From Anaerolineaceae bacterium (lineage in GTDB: Bacteria > Chloroflexota > Anaerolineae > Anaerolineales > Anaerolineaceae): a DNA stretch of 32,522 bases. Of this stretch, positions 8,741-16,814 are shown in pieces. How positions within the stretch are numbered: the stretch's first letter is position 1; each line of letters opens with the position of its first letter. The position numbers and the translations under genes are program-made. The notes beneath the pieces are model-generated. The model saw only the letters and a list, made by a program, of their open reading frames with translations, was not told the origin of the DNA and did no database searches. The stretch spans positions 1-32,522 of the forward strand of contig WOZA01000024.1 in the NCBI GenBank assembly GCA_011620505.1. Direction: 5' to 3'.

Positions 8741-9739
8741 TCAAGGAATGGTTGCGTGCGCTTCTACGAACAATTTCATTTCTGCAATCTCCCCTTGCAT
8801 GGCATAAATTCTAAAAATGAATGGCATGGAGCCGCTGGTGGAGAGCGGAACTTCTGCCTCCCAGCGGCGCAGCCCAAGCACCTGGCCGTTGGAGTCGTAA
8901 ACCACCCCCAACACCCAAACGTAATCTGCCTCCCCTTCCGGTATGGTCACCTTGCCTGCAGTTTCCGCAAAGCGCGCGCCTTCAGCAATGACTGGCGGCT
9001 CTGCTGCGATTTCTGCTTCCAGGTAGCGCGTATCGTCCGGCATCACTGGCAGCCAATCCAATATTTGAGCGCTGATTTCAAAGCTTTCCGGGACGGGTGC
9101 AGGGAAGTAAGCGACGGCGGGTATCGTCTCTTGGGCTGGCAGGATGTTGAGCGGCAGAATGCCGTCCAACTCCAGCGTGGTCGCGTCGGCGCTGGTGAGT
9201 GTGAAGAGCACGGATGGATTTTCCACGGGGGACTGGCTGAGGTTTTCAAGCTGAACGAAGCAGTAGGCGCCTCCAAGCGCGTCCCGGTAACAGACTGGTG
9301 CCATGGCCAGGCGCAGCGGGCTGAAGGGATCTGGCGTTTGGGTGGGGGTTTCCGGGCTGGCGCTGGCTGAAGGCGGCGTTGGCGTGATCGGGATGATCAG
9401 CACCGTTCCAACGCTCATCAAATTGGGGATCACGGTCGGGTTGGCGGCTTTGAGCGCGTCCAGCGAGATGCCGTATCTCAGCGCCACACCAAACATGTCG
9501 TCTTTTTCGGTAACGGTGTAAGTAACCGGTGCGGGCGTTGGAGTGAGGGTGGGGGTGAGGGAAGGGGTTGGCGCAAGCGTATCAGTCGGACGAGGTGTGG
9601 CGCTGGGGGTAAGCGCAATTACGGATGTGTTTGTCGGTAATGGCACGATCGTAGGCAGACTGACATCCCCCGGCATGCAGCCTGCCAATGCCAGGGCAAA
9701 AAAAGCCAACCAGATGAACATGCCAAGTTTCCACTTCAT
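8741..9739 (-). CDS. LysM-domain lipoprotein
   Basis: A lipoprotein signal ends in ALAGC, followed by a long Thr/Pro linker. One LysM domain (about residues 72-117; YTVTEKDDMFGVALRYGIS through GTVLIIPI) would bind peptidoglycan or another GlcNAc polymer. A second Pro-rich linker leads to a C-terminal region of about 200 residues, predicted to be beta-rich (an Ig- or FxLD-like fold is possible), which I cannot assign. The track starts at an ATG that lies inside the TATAAT box itself, so the second ATG, three codons later, is the better start. It is the first gene of a unit with folP. Confidence 0.75.
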   Translation of the reverse strand: MKWKLGMFIWLAFFALALAGCMPGDVSLPTIVPLPTNTSVIALTPSATPRPTDTLAPTPSLTPTLTPTPAPVTYTVTEKDDMFGVALRYGISLDALKAANPTVIPNLMSVGTVLIIPITPTPPSASASPETPTQTPDPFSPLRLAMAPVCYRDALGGAYCFVQLENLSQSPVENPSVLFTLTSADATTLELDGILPLNILPAQETIPAVAYFPAPVPESFEISAQILDWLPVMPDDTRYLEAEIAAEPPVIAEGARFAETAGKVTIPEGEADYVWVLGVVYDSNGQVLGLRRWEAEVPLSTSGSMPFIFRIYAMQGEIAEMKLFVEAHATIP

Positions 9740-9746
9740 TTTTTGC

Positions 9747-9752
9747 ATTATA
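9747..9752 (-). promoter_or_regulatory. Leaderless promoter of the LysM lipoprotein gene
   Basis: Minus-strand TATAAT ends seven bases before the preferred ATG. There is no clear -35 and no room for a ribosome binding site. Confidence 0.55.
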
Positions 9753-9883
9753 CTCCGCTGCCAGAAACTCTATTTTTGGGTCTGGAATTTATCCAGTATT
9801 AACAGACCGCCTGTGGCTTCCATCCAGTCCATGATGGCTTCGACTCACATTCCACAAAGTACCCCAAACTACACATGATTGGG

Positions 9884-9889
9884 TACAAT
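9884..9889 (+). promoter_or_regulatory. Leaderless promoter of surE
   Basis: TACAAT lies exactly six bases before the ATG at 9896. The -35 region is weak (no TTGACA-like box at 16-18 bp). Confidence 0.55.
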
Positions 9890-9895
9890 CCAGGC

Positions 9896-10708
9896 ATGAT
9901 ACAACAAAAAAGACCTCAAATCCTCCTGACGAATGACGATTCAATCAATTCCCCCGGGCTGTGGGCGGCTGCGGAAGCGCTTTCGGACCTCGGGTTTGTC
10001 CATGTGGTTGCGCCGAGTGTGCAGCAGACATCGATGGGGCGGGCTCTTCCGCGCGACACGGACGGTCAGATCCGCCCGCAAAAGTTGTTGGTGCACGGAA
10101 AAGAGTGGGAAGTCTATGGCGTTGGCGCAACTCCAGCTCAGGCCGTGCTGCATGGCATGTTGGAAGTGATGGGATTCCCACCGGATCTGTTGGTATCGGG
10201 TATCAACTACGGAGAAAACCTGGCATCGGGGATCACGGTGAGCGGCACGGTTGGTGCGGCGCTTGAGGGGGCTTCGATGGGGATCCCAGCCCTGGCCGTT
10301 TCACTGCAGACTCCGATAACAGAGCATTTTGACCTCTCGGATCGGGTTGACTTCTCAGTGGCTGCTTGGTTCACACGCTTTTTTGCTGAGAAACTCCTGT
10401 TAAAGAAAATGCCCTTCGATGTGGATGTGCTCAAGGTCGATATACCCTCTGGAGCAACCCCAGAAACACCCTGGGTGGTGACGCGTCAATCCCGTCAGCG
10501 GTATTTTTACGCGAAACCGAAAGATCCATCCATCAACGAAGGTTCACGGAACATGGGATATGAGGTGCGCGTTGATACGGAAAGTCTGGAAGAGGATGGA
10601 GATCTGAAGACTGTGATCGTGGACGGGAAGGTATCAGTGACCCCAATTAGCCTGGACCTGACCTCGCGGGTGGATCTGCACGATTTTAGACGGTTACTGG
10701 AATCTTAA
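9896..10708 (+). CDS. surE: 5'/3'-nucleotidase SurE
   Basis: SurE is a metal-dependent phosphatase acting on nucleoside 5'- and 3'-monophosphates. Diagnostic motifs are present: ILLTNDDSINSPGL near the N-terminus (the metal-binding aspartate pair), SGINYGENLASGITVSGTVGAALEG near residues 100-125, and the GIPALAVSL strand. The 270-residue length is typical. The track start seven codons earlier reads through the -10 box TACAAT, so the internal ATG is used here as the start of a leaderless message. The gene is divergent from the LysM lipoprotein and converges with ychF. Confidence 0.92.
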   Translation: MIQQKRPQILLTNDDSINSPGLWAAAEALSDLGFVHVVAPSVQQTSMGRALPRDTDGQIRPQKLLVHGKEWEVYGVGATPAQAVLHGMLEVMGFPPDLLVSGINYGENLASGITVSGTVGAALEGASMGIPALAVSLQTPITEHFDLSDRVDFSVAAWFTRFFAEKLLLKKMPFDVDVLKVDIPSGATPETPWVVTRQSRQRYFYAKPKDPSINEGSRNMGYEVRVDTESLEEDGDLKTVIVDGKVSVTPISLDLTSRVDLHDFRRLLES

Positions 10709-10747
10709 TAACCCCGGTTCTTCCAACCATGAGTGACTTGAAAACGC

Positions 10748-11818
10748 CTAAATATTGAAGCGTATCTCGATGATGTCGCCATCTTCGATGATGTAGTTTT
10801 TGCCTTCGACGCGCAAGCGGCCTTTGTTACGGGCTTCGGCGGTGCTGCCGTAAGTGATCATGTCCTGGAAGGAGAGAATTTCCGCGCGGATGAAGCCCTT
10901 TTCCATGTCTGAATGAATGACGCCAGCTGCTTCACGGGCATTAGCCCCTCTGCGCAGCGTCCAGGCATGGACTTCCTTCTCCCCGGCGGTAAAAAATGAG
11001 TGCACTCCCAGGAGATCATACGAGAGCTTGATCAAGCGCGACATGCTCGGCTCGGCGATGCCGTATTCCTCCAGGAAGATGGCAGCATCGGCAGGGTCAA
11101 GCGCGATAATATCCGCCTCGAGCTTGGCGGGTAGATGTACCACTTGTGTATGCGGGTGAGGACTGGTGTAGTCCAAAGCAGGCTGGTCCTCAGACTGATT
11201 AAAGACCACAATTTGCGGTTTGCGGCTGAGGAAGCCAAAACTTGAAAGGATCTTATCTTCTTCGGGGGTAAATTCGTAATGGCGCAGGGGTAGCTCCTGG
11301 TTGAGCACTGCCTGCAATCGCTCAAAGAGGTCGATTTCGCCTTGGATGACATCACGCGGGCGGCTCACACCGCGCCGAAATTCTTCTTTTAGCCTTTCAA
11401 GGCGGCGTTCGACCATTACCAGATCGTTGAGGATGAACTCGGTATCCATCGTCTGAATATCGCGCAGGGGATTAACGCTGCCGGCGAGATGGGGAACACT
11501 GGCATTTTCGAACTGGCGCACCACATGCAGAAAACCATCCATTTGCGCGAGCTGATTGACCATCACGCCGGGCAAACCGGCACGACCCGCACTGCCATCC
11601 AGGCCAGCAATGTCGGCATAGGTGACCTTGGCACGCACGATCTTCTTGGGGTGATAGATCTCGCAGAGCTGATCCACCCGCGGGTCAGGCACATCCACCA
11701 CGGAAGTGTGAACTTCCATCTGACCAGTGGACATGTCCGTCGGGATATTAGCGCCAGTAAGTGCTTTGTAGAGAGTGGTTTTGCCTGATTGGGGCAGGCC
11801 GATGATTCCAAGTTGCAT
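10748..11818 (-). CDS. ychF: Ribosome-associated ATPase YchF/EngD (variant P-loop)
   Basis: YchF is an Obg-related P-loop NTPase that prefers ATP and associates with ribosomes. The P-loop is GLPQSGKTT (residues 7-15), where most YchF proteins have GLPNVGKST. Switch II is DIAGL, and the G4 position reads NQSE, fitting the NxxE that relaxes guanine specificity in this family. The C-terminal TGS-like domain is clearly YchF: FFTAGEKEVHAWTLRRG, AAGVIHSDMEKGFIRAE and DGDIIEIRFN at the end. The 356 residues match the family. TTGGAG precedes the ATG. It appears monocistronic. Confidence 0.9.
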   Translation of the reverse strand: MQLGIIGLPQSGKTTLYKALTGANIPTDMSTGQMEVHTSVVDVPDPRVDQLCEIYHPKKIVRAKVTYADIAGLDGSAGRAGLPGVMVNQLAQMDGFLHVVRQFENASVPHLAGSVNPLRDIQTMDTEFILNDLVMVERRLERLKEEFRRGVSRPRDVIQGEIDLFERLQAVLNQELPLRHYEFTPEEDKILSSFGFLSRKPQIVVFNQSEDQPALDYTSPHPHTQVVHLPAKLEADIIALDPADAAIFLEEYGIAEPSMSRLIKLSYDLLGVHSFFTAGEKEVHAWTLRRGANAREAAGVIHSDMEKGFIRAEILSFQDMITYGSTAEARNKGRLRVEGKNYIIEDGDIIEIRFNI

Positions 11819-11843
11819 GGTGACTCCAAAAAGATAATAAAGG

Positions 11844-11849
11844 ATTATA
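11844..11849 (-). promoter_or_regulatory. -10 box of ychF
   Basis: Minus-strand TATAAT lies 25 nt upstream of the ychF start, leaving room for the TTGGAG ribosome binding site. The -35 is not obvious. Confidence 0.5.
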
Positions 11850-11985
11850 CCGCAGCGGTTGAACCGTTCATGCCAGGACTATGTTCAAACTGCCTGAATA
11901 ATGTCTGGATAATGTTTGGAAAAAAAGTCGTTTTTCTGCATGATACAATCAAAAAAAGTACCTTCTAATCTTGTTTGGAGAAAGA

Positions 11986-13395
11986 ATGAATAAGAAACGA
12001 TTCTTGATTAGTATTGTGATGATGCTCGCTCTGAGCGCCTGCTCACTCCCGCGGCTTGTAAAAAATGATCCTACTGCGACGCCAAAACCAAGCCAACCAA
12101 CAACTCAGCCGACCAGGCAAGCTGAACCGACAGCCGCAGTGCCAACCGCCACTATTCCGCCTGTCCCGACAGACACCCCGATAGAAGCTTCTCTTCCTGT
12201 AATCCCTGCTGCCCTGGTGGGTAGCGTGAGTGTAGGCGAAAGCTTGTTAAATGAGACTTTTGATCAAAAAGGGTTGTGGAATACCAGCAATGACCCGGAA
12301 TATGGCGCGGAACTGGTCGATGGCGTTTACCGGATGAAGGTGAACACGGCAAATTGGATGGTATGGTCGGAATCCAGCAAGGTGGCGAGTGACAACATCA
12401 TCATGGACCTCGACACCGAATTGATTAGCGGATCGGTGAAGAATACCCAGGGCATGATTTGCCGTTATCTTGACGATGAAAACTTCTATATGCTGACAGT
12501 TGGCAATGATGGCTGGGTCGAAATTATGAAAATCTATCAAGGCGAGCAGACGCAACTTTTTGGCGAATTTGTAGACGCCCTGGTAGATCCGGTCAGAAAC
12601 CACTTGCAGGGATTTTGCATAGGTGATCGGCTTATTCTCTATGTCAATGGGAAGCTGGGGGCTGAGGTGCAGGATAGTGACCTGACGTTTGGAGATGCTG
12701 GTTTGATCATGGGCAGTTATGATGAACCGCAAGTGACGGTCGATTTTGATAATTTTACCGTTTATGAAGCTGTTGGCGACTTCACAACCAGCCTCACTCC
12801 CGAACCGGTCGAAGAGGAAGTGCTTCTTCCTGACCTTGGGAATGACTTGAAGGAGAGTTACTCGGATGATTTTGACACGCCTAATAAAGGACACTGGACG
12901 ATTTTTAATGAATCCGAGGTGGTATCCGAGTGGCGGAACGGCAGATTTGCTTTTGATATTAACGAGACGCTGATAACAGCCGCTTCACCCACAAATGACC
13001 TGTATCTGAAGGATGTGATTGTGCAAGTGGATGTCTACCGCATAGGGGATGTGCTTGAGAATGACATGGGTTTGGTATGCCGCTACCAGGACCAGGATAA
13101 CTATTACAGCCTGAGTTTTGGCAATGATAACTATGTGACAATCTACAAAAATGTAGCCGGAACCTGGACTCCGTTGTTCAATGAATTTGCGGATGCCGAC
13201 CTGTCTGCGGACTATCATAAGGTGGCGATTAGCTGCATTGGCACGGAACTTTCTCTGTATGTTGACGACCAGTTACTAGCGAGGGTCAATGACAGCGATT
13301 TTTCGACGGGAGATGTTGGTATCTTGGCAGGCACTTACGAAGATACACCGGTCGTGCTCGAATTTGACAACTTCATGGTGTATATGCCAAATTAA
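11986..13395 (+). CDS. Lipoprotein with duplicated lectin-like (LamG/DUF1080-like) domain
   Basis: A lipoprotein signal ends in LSAC, followed by a Thr/Pro linker to about residue 65. The rest consists of two homologous beta-sandwich units (about residues 85-260 and 285-469). Each contains a matching series: GMICRYLDDENFYMLTVGND versus GLVCRYQDQDNYYSLSFGND, then a LYVNGKLGAEVQDSDLTFGDAG versus LYVDDQLLARVNDSDFSTGDVG segment, and finally VDFDNFTVY versus LEFDNFMVY. The pattern is that of concanavalin-A-like sugar-binding domains (3-keto-disaccharide hydrolase/DUF1080-like), without obvious catalytic residues. A surface carbohydrate-binding role is inferred. The start is the ATG after GGAGAAAG rather than the upstream TTG of the track. 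A terminator follows. Confidence 0.75.
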   Translation: MNKKRFLISIVMMLALSACSLPRLVKNDPTATPKPSQPTTQPTRQAEPTAAVPTATIPPVPTDTPIEASLPVIPAALVGSVSVGESLLNETFDQKGLWNTSNDPEYGAELVDGVYRMKVNTANWMVWSESSKVASDNIIMDLDTELISGSVKNTQGMICRYLDDENFYMLTVGNDGWVEIMKIYQGEQTQLFGEFVDALVDPVRNHLQGFCIGDRLILYVNGKLGAEVQDSDLTFGDAGLIMGSYDEPQVTVDFDNFTVYEAVGDFTTSLTPEPVEEEVLLPDLGNDLKESYSDDFDTPNKGHWTIFNESEVVSEWRNGRFAFDINETLITAASPTNDLYLKDVIVQVDVYRIGDVLENDMGLVCRYQDQDNYYSLSFGNDNYVTIYKNVAGTWTPLFNEFADADLSADYHKVAISCIGTELSLYVDDQLLARVNDSDFSTGDVGILAGTYEDTPVVLEFDNFMVYMPN

Positions 13396-13411
13396 GCCCA
13401 ACATATCTGAT

Positions 13412-13440
13412 GCCCTCCCGGAAACCCTGGAGGGCTTATT
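13412..13440 (+). terminator. Rho-independent terminator of the lectin-like lipoprotein
   Basis: A 7-bp GC-rich stem GCCCTCC / GGAGGGC with a 10-nt loop is followed by TTATTTATTT. It lies 16 nt after the stop codon. Confidence 0.8.
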
Positions 13441-13516
13441 TATTTAAGTGCAACTACAATGCCTGTCTCTGCCAGGTCGAGGTCTGTGTTTTTTGCGATT
13501 ACAAGCGAATGTTTGC

Positions 13517-13546
13517 TTGACCGGCAGAGGGAATTGCGAGTATACT
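13517..13546 (+). promoter_or_regulatory. Promoter of the tRNA-Leu gene
   Basis: TTGACC, an 18-bp spacer and TATACT end 10 nt before the first tRNA base. This is close to the sigma-70 consensus. Confidence 0.75.
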
Positions 13547-13556
13547 ACTGCAACGA

Positions 13557-13638
<82 letters not shown>

Positions 13639-13642
13639 AGAA

Positions 13643-13672
13643 AAAAGCCTCTCATTTTTCTGGGAGGCTTTT
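13643..13672 (+). terminator. Terminator of the tRNA-Leu gene
   Basis: A 9-bp stem AAAAGCCTC / GAGGCTTTT around a T-rich loop begins five bases after the tRNA. Confidence 0.85.
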
Positions 13673-13711
13673 CGTTTCCTTTATTGGTCTGCCTGGTGGG
13701 GAGTTGAAAAG

Positions 13712-13930
13712 TTAGTTGCCGATAAGGTGTTCGTGGTCCTTGCAGCACCGAACTTTGCATGAGGGTGACTGGCAAGGCTTCCAGTTAATTTGGGCGAGAA
13801 TCTGAGCCCTTGTCAGATGTGCATAGGAAGTCCCAAGCGCTTTGCGGAGATTGCTCGTGGAGGATTTGAGATAACGATCTGCCTGGGGATCAAAAACGTG
13901 AATACAAGCGTGGAGATTGACGATAATCAT
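13712..13930 (-). CDS. Doubtful small ORF, possible regulator fragment
   Basis: A 72-residue reading frame whose ATG follows AGAAAGGA at seven bases, better spaced than the TTG start in the track. I do not recognise it with certainty. The segment ADRYLKSSTSNLRKALG, followed by LTRAQILAQIN, faintly resembles the DNA-binding part of BTAD/SARP-type transcriptional activators (ANLRKAL... LTRDTVQLN). The end is Cys-rich and unlike that family. It may be a decayed regulator remnant or a chance ORF. The rest of the 13.67-14.13 kb gap shows no other supportable gene. A minus-strand TTGGCA-19 bp-TATACT upstream (about 14.07-14.10 kb) could drive it. Confidence 0.25.
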   Translation of the reverse strand: MIIVNLHACIHVFDPQADRYLKSSTSNLRKALGTSYAHLTRAQILAQINWKPCQSPSCKVRCCKDHEHLIGN

Positions 13931-14133
13931 GACCGAATCCTTTCTGTTAAGGTGCAGACCAATCCTATGCCAGCCTGGGGTGTAAAACTCCAGGTGAATA
14001 GCACAGTTGGAATCGGTCAATGGATCAGGTCATGAGGTTACCATTCCCACTTCTTGTGGAACAGAAAGTATATCAAAACCGGTTGGATTTGTGCCAAAAA
14101 TGAATGATTCTGGAAATGTTAACAAAAAAACCG

Positions 14134-14161
14134 TTGACAGGTAAACGAAAGATATTAGAAT
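14134..14161 (+). promoter_or_regulatory. Strong promoter of an orphan RNA unit
   Basis: A perfect TTGACA (14134-14139), a 16-bp spacer and TAGAAT (14156-14161), with transcription predicted from about 14168. No protein-coding gene lies downstream on this strand, because mutS2 runs the other way. Confidence 0.65.
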
Positions 14162-14167
14162 ACTCAT

Positions 14168-14258
14168 TAATATATTATCCTACTGGCACCGGCCTCAGGG
14201 GACCGGCGCAGAAGGATCGCCAGTAAGTTAGGGAGCAAATTAGTGGCGATCCTTTTTT
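14168..14258 (+). ncRNA. Candidate small RNA or attenuator
   Basis: A predicted transcript of about 90 nt runs from a consensus-like promoter to a strong intrinsic terminator and encodes no ORF. Visible structure: a GC-rich hairpin around CCGG (14189-14192 with 14203-14206), and a 7-bp helix TACTGGC (14181-14187) with GCCAGTA (14219-14225) that would enclose it. The latter uses bases also needed for the inner part of the terminator stem, so the two helices compete. That is the layout of an antiterminator/terminator switch, but no gene follows. I do not recognise a known riboswitch consensus. It ends against the 3' end of mutS2 on the opposite strand and might also affect that message. Confidence 0.5.
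14212..14258 (+). terminator. Strong terminator of the orphan RNA unit
   Basis: A perfect 11-bp stem AAGGATCGCCA / TGGCGATCCTT with a 21-nt loop is followed by a T6 tract. On the minus strand it lacks a T-tract, so it is oriented to end plus-strand transcription. Confidence 0.85.
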
Positions 14259-14270
14259 ATTTGCTGGTTT

Positions 14271-16682
14271 TTATTTGTTGGGATGGAAGAAAACCACGCT
14301 GACCCCGTCCCCGCCTTCTTTTTCCCCACCGTTTTCCCAGCGATGAACATACGCTGAATGATCTAGCAGATCGCGCACTGCCTGGCGCACCGCGCCAGTA
14401 CCTCGCCCATGAATGATCCGTCCAAAGGGCATTCCGGAAGAGAAACCCTGCTCCAGGTAGCGTTCGGTGCGGTCGAGCGCGTCATCCACGCGTTGACCGC
14501 GCAGGTCAAGCTCGAGTCCGGGCGAATTGACCCCTGGGATGGCAGTGCTACCGGTGACCACAGGAGCTGGCTGAGGTGGAGTGTCGTTTTCTTCAAGCGA
14601 TTGAACTCTGCGCTCAACTTCGTAGGACTTGGCGCGCACACGCAAAGCGCCAATTTGCAGCTCAAGATCCTCACCGTCCACGCTGCTCACCACTCCTTCA
14701 GCGCCGAGTTTGCGTACAAGAACTCTATCGCCCACTTTTAGGGGTCCACTGAGCCCTTTGGCTTTTGGCTGCCGGTGCTTTTTGCGGAGATTTTGTTCCT
14801 GCTTTTGCTCAACTACCTCGAGTTTTTCTTCGATTTCGGTTAACTGCGCCTGTTTTTCGGGCGATTGGTGCAAGCGGGTCAGCTCACGCCTGAGAGTGTT
14901 CAATTCTTCGCGTAAGGATGCGAGTTCACTTTCAAGCTGTGTTTGATGGGCGTCAAGCAGTTGGGCTTTTTCTGCTTCCAACTGCTCAAGGCGGGCATTG
15001 ATCTGGTTTCGGCTGGCTTCGGCTTCTTTGCGAGCTTTTTCGGCAGCTTCGTAGCTGGCGGCTGCCAGGTCTCGCTGACGGTGGATCTCCTCGAGCAGAT
15101 CATCCGCGTGCAGTTCGGTCGGATCAATTTCCTGGCGGGCAGCAGCAATGATAGCGGGGTCGAGACCCAATCGTTCAGCAATGGCGAGCGCATTGGAGCG
15201 CCCAGGCAGACCGATCACAAGGCGGTAAGTAGGGCGCAGCGTTTCGAGGTCAAACTCCAGGCTGGCATTGGTGACCCCTTTGGTGGAATGAGCGTAAGCC
15301 TTGAGCTCGGGGTAGTGAGTGGCAACGACGGAGGTGATGCGGCGCTGGAGCATAAAGTCCAGGACGGCGCGCGCCAGGGCGGAGCCTTCCTGGGGATCCG
15401 TGCCAGCGCCAAGTTCGTCCAGCAGAACGAGTGAACGATGGTCAGCCTGTTTAAGGATGCGCACCAGTTGGGTAATATGCCCTGAAAAGGTCGAGAGGGA
15501 TTGCTCAATCGACTGCTCATCGCCGATATCCGCGAACACATCCCGGAAGATGCTCAGGCGGGAGCCGGATTGGGCAGGGATTTGCAGCCCGGCTTGAGCC
15601 ATTAGCACCATGAGACCGACCGTCTTCAGGGTGACAGTCTTGCCGCCTGTGTTAGGGCCGGTGAGCACCACCGAAAAGGTCTGCCGGTCCAGTTCAAAGT
15701 CGATTGGGACGACTTTCTGGGGGTCCAAAAGCGGGTGGCGGGCACGACGCAGTTGGATGACGCTTCCGGGATGGGCTTCGGGAGGTTGTGCGGGGAAGGG
15801 CACCAATTCGGGCTCATTGGCTTGGAGGTCATCTGCGTAATGGGCTTTCATGAGCGCAAGGTCAATGCCAGCCATGGCTTTGGTGGTCAGGTTGAGGCTT
15901 TCAGCTTGCAATGCAATTTGCTGGCTGAGCGCACGCAAGACGCGCAGGACTTCATCGCGCTCAGCGAGTTCAAGCTCGCGGAACTTATTGTTGAGCTCAA
16001 CGACCGCAATGGGTTCAATAAAAAGGGTGGCACCAGAAGCGCTTTGGTCGTGAATGATCGCCTTGATCTGCCCCTTGTGTTCGGCGCGCAAGGGCAAAAC
16101 GTAGCGACCGGAGCGTTGGGTAATGAGATTATCCTGCAGCATGCGAGCGCTTGCAGGGTCAGTCAGGTAGCGGTTAAGGCGGTCCATCAGGCGGGCATGA
16201 ATAACCTTTATTTCAGAGCGTATGTGAGCCAGTGCGGCAGAGGCGCTGTCGAGCACTTCACCGCGTTCGCTGATCGTGCGGTTGATGAGATCGATCAGTC
16301 CCTGGCCATCCGAGAGACCTCCGGCGAGAGCCGCCAGGGAGGGAGCAGTTTCAGCGTTGTCGAGCAGCACGCGGCGGGCAGTGCGGGAAAGGATCAGGGT
16401 ATTGCGGACGGCGAGGAGGTCGCTCGCTTCGAGAGCTATGCCGTGCAGAGTCTGATCCGTGAGAGGTGCCAGGTCCACCGCGCCCTGGAAGCTGATGCTG
16501 TCATTTACTGAGATCAGGAGGCGGGCTTCACGGGTTTCCTGCTGGCGTTGCAGGGCGGTCTCGAGACTGCTGGTGGGACGAAGCGCTTCGGCCAGGGACT
16601 CAGAGGCGCTGAAAGACGCGTAGGACTTAAGCCGCGCCAGGACTTTTGGGAATTCAAGCAGGATCAGCGATTTTGGGTTCAT
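14271..16682 (-). CDS. mutS2: Endonuclease MutS2
   Basis: MutS2 binds branched DNA or stalled collided ribosomes and, through its Smr domain, cleaves nucleic acid. It is not a mismatch-repair MutS because it lacks the mismatch-recognition domain. The clamp/lever region comes first, followed by the ATPase: Walker A GPNTGGKT near residue 340, and Walker B LVLLDELGAGTDPQEGSALA near 417. A long charged coiled coil spans about 510-630. A KOW-like VGDRVLVRKLGAEGVV segment precedes the C-terminal Smr domain (LDLRGQRVDDAL near 718, with the HGRGTGAVR signature). The 803-residue length is typical. It lies downstream of nagA on the same strand, but 132 nt with an inverted repeat separate them. Confidence 0.95.
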   Translation of the reverse strand: MNPKSLILLEFPKVLARLKSYASFSASESLAEALRPTSSLETALQRQQETREARLLISVNDSISFQGAVDLAPLTDQTLHGIALEASDLLAVRNTLILSRTARRVLLDNAETAPSLAALAGGLSDGQGLIDLINRTISERGEVLDSASAALAHIRSEIKVIHARLMDRLNRYLTDPASARMLQDNLITQRSGRYVLPLRAEHKGQIKAIIHDQSASGATLFIEPIAVVELNNKFRELELAERDEVLRVLRALSQQIALQAESLNLTTKAMAGIDLALMKAHYADDLQANEPELVPFPAQPPEAHPGSVIQLRRARHPLLDPQKVVPIDFELDRQTFSVVLTGPNTGGKTVTLKTVGLMVLMAQAGLQIPAQSGSRLSIFRDVFADIGDEQSIEQSLSTFSGHITQLVRILKQADHRSLVLLDELGAGTDPQEGSALARAVLDFMLQRRITSVVATHYPELKAYAHSTKGVTNASLEFDLETLRPTYRLVIGLPGRSNALAIAERLGLDPAIIAAARQEIDPTELHADDLLEEIHRQRDLAAASYEAAEKARKEAEASRNQINARLEQLEAEKAQLLDAHQTQLESELASLREELNTLRRELTRLHQSPEKQAQLTEIEEKLEVVEQKQEQNLRKKHRQPKAKGLSGPLKVGDRVLVRKLGAEGVVSSVDGEDLELQIGALRVRAKSYEVERRVQSLEENDTPPQPAPVVTGSTAIPGVNSPGLELDLRGQRVDDALDRTERYLEQGFSSGMPFGRIIHGRGTGAVRQAVRDLLDHSAYVHRWENGGEKEGGDGVSVVFFHPNK

Positions 16683-16747
16683 GCTATAAAAAAGTTTATC
16701 ATGGATGGGTCTGATCAGAAGGTTGAACCCCGATGATTCAAACAGTT

Positions 16748-16784
16748 TGAGGACGCCAAATCTTGTGATGTTTGGGCGTCCTCA
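16748..16784. repeat. Inverted repeat between nagA and mutS2
   Basis: A perfect 10-bp palindromic arm pair TGAGGACGCC / GGCGTCCTCA with a 17-nt loop. There is no T-tract on either strand. It lies between the nagA stop and the mutS2 start, so it may end nagA transcription or stabilise its message. Confidence 0.55.
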
Positions 16785-16814
16785 TATGAACAAAACACAA
16801 ATTAAAAGATAATG

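Noticed and set aside
13790-14035. 81-residue plus-strand ORF after tRNA-Leu
   Set aside because: TTG start without a ribosome binding site and no recognisable protein features.
14168-14258. Known riboswitch class in the orphan RNA
   Set aside because: The sequence did not match the fluoride, ZTP, guanidine, THF or preQ1 consensus patterns I could recall, and no gene follows.
15735-16511. 258-residue plus-strand ORF inside mutS2
   Set aside because: Antisense to the MutS2 clamp region, with no supporting start signals.
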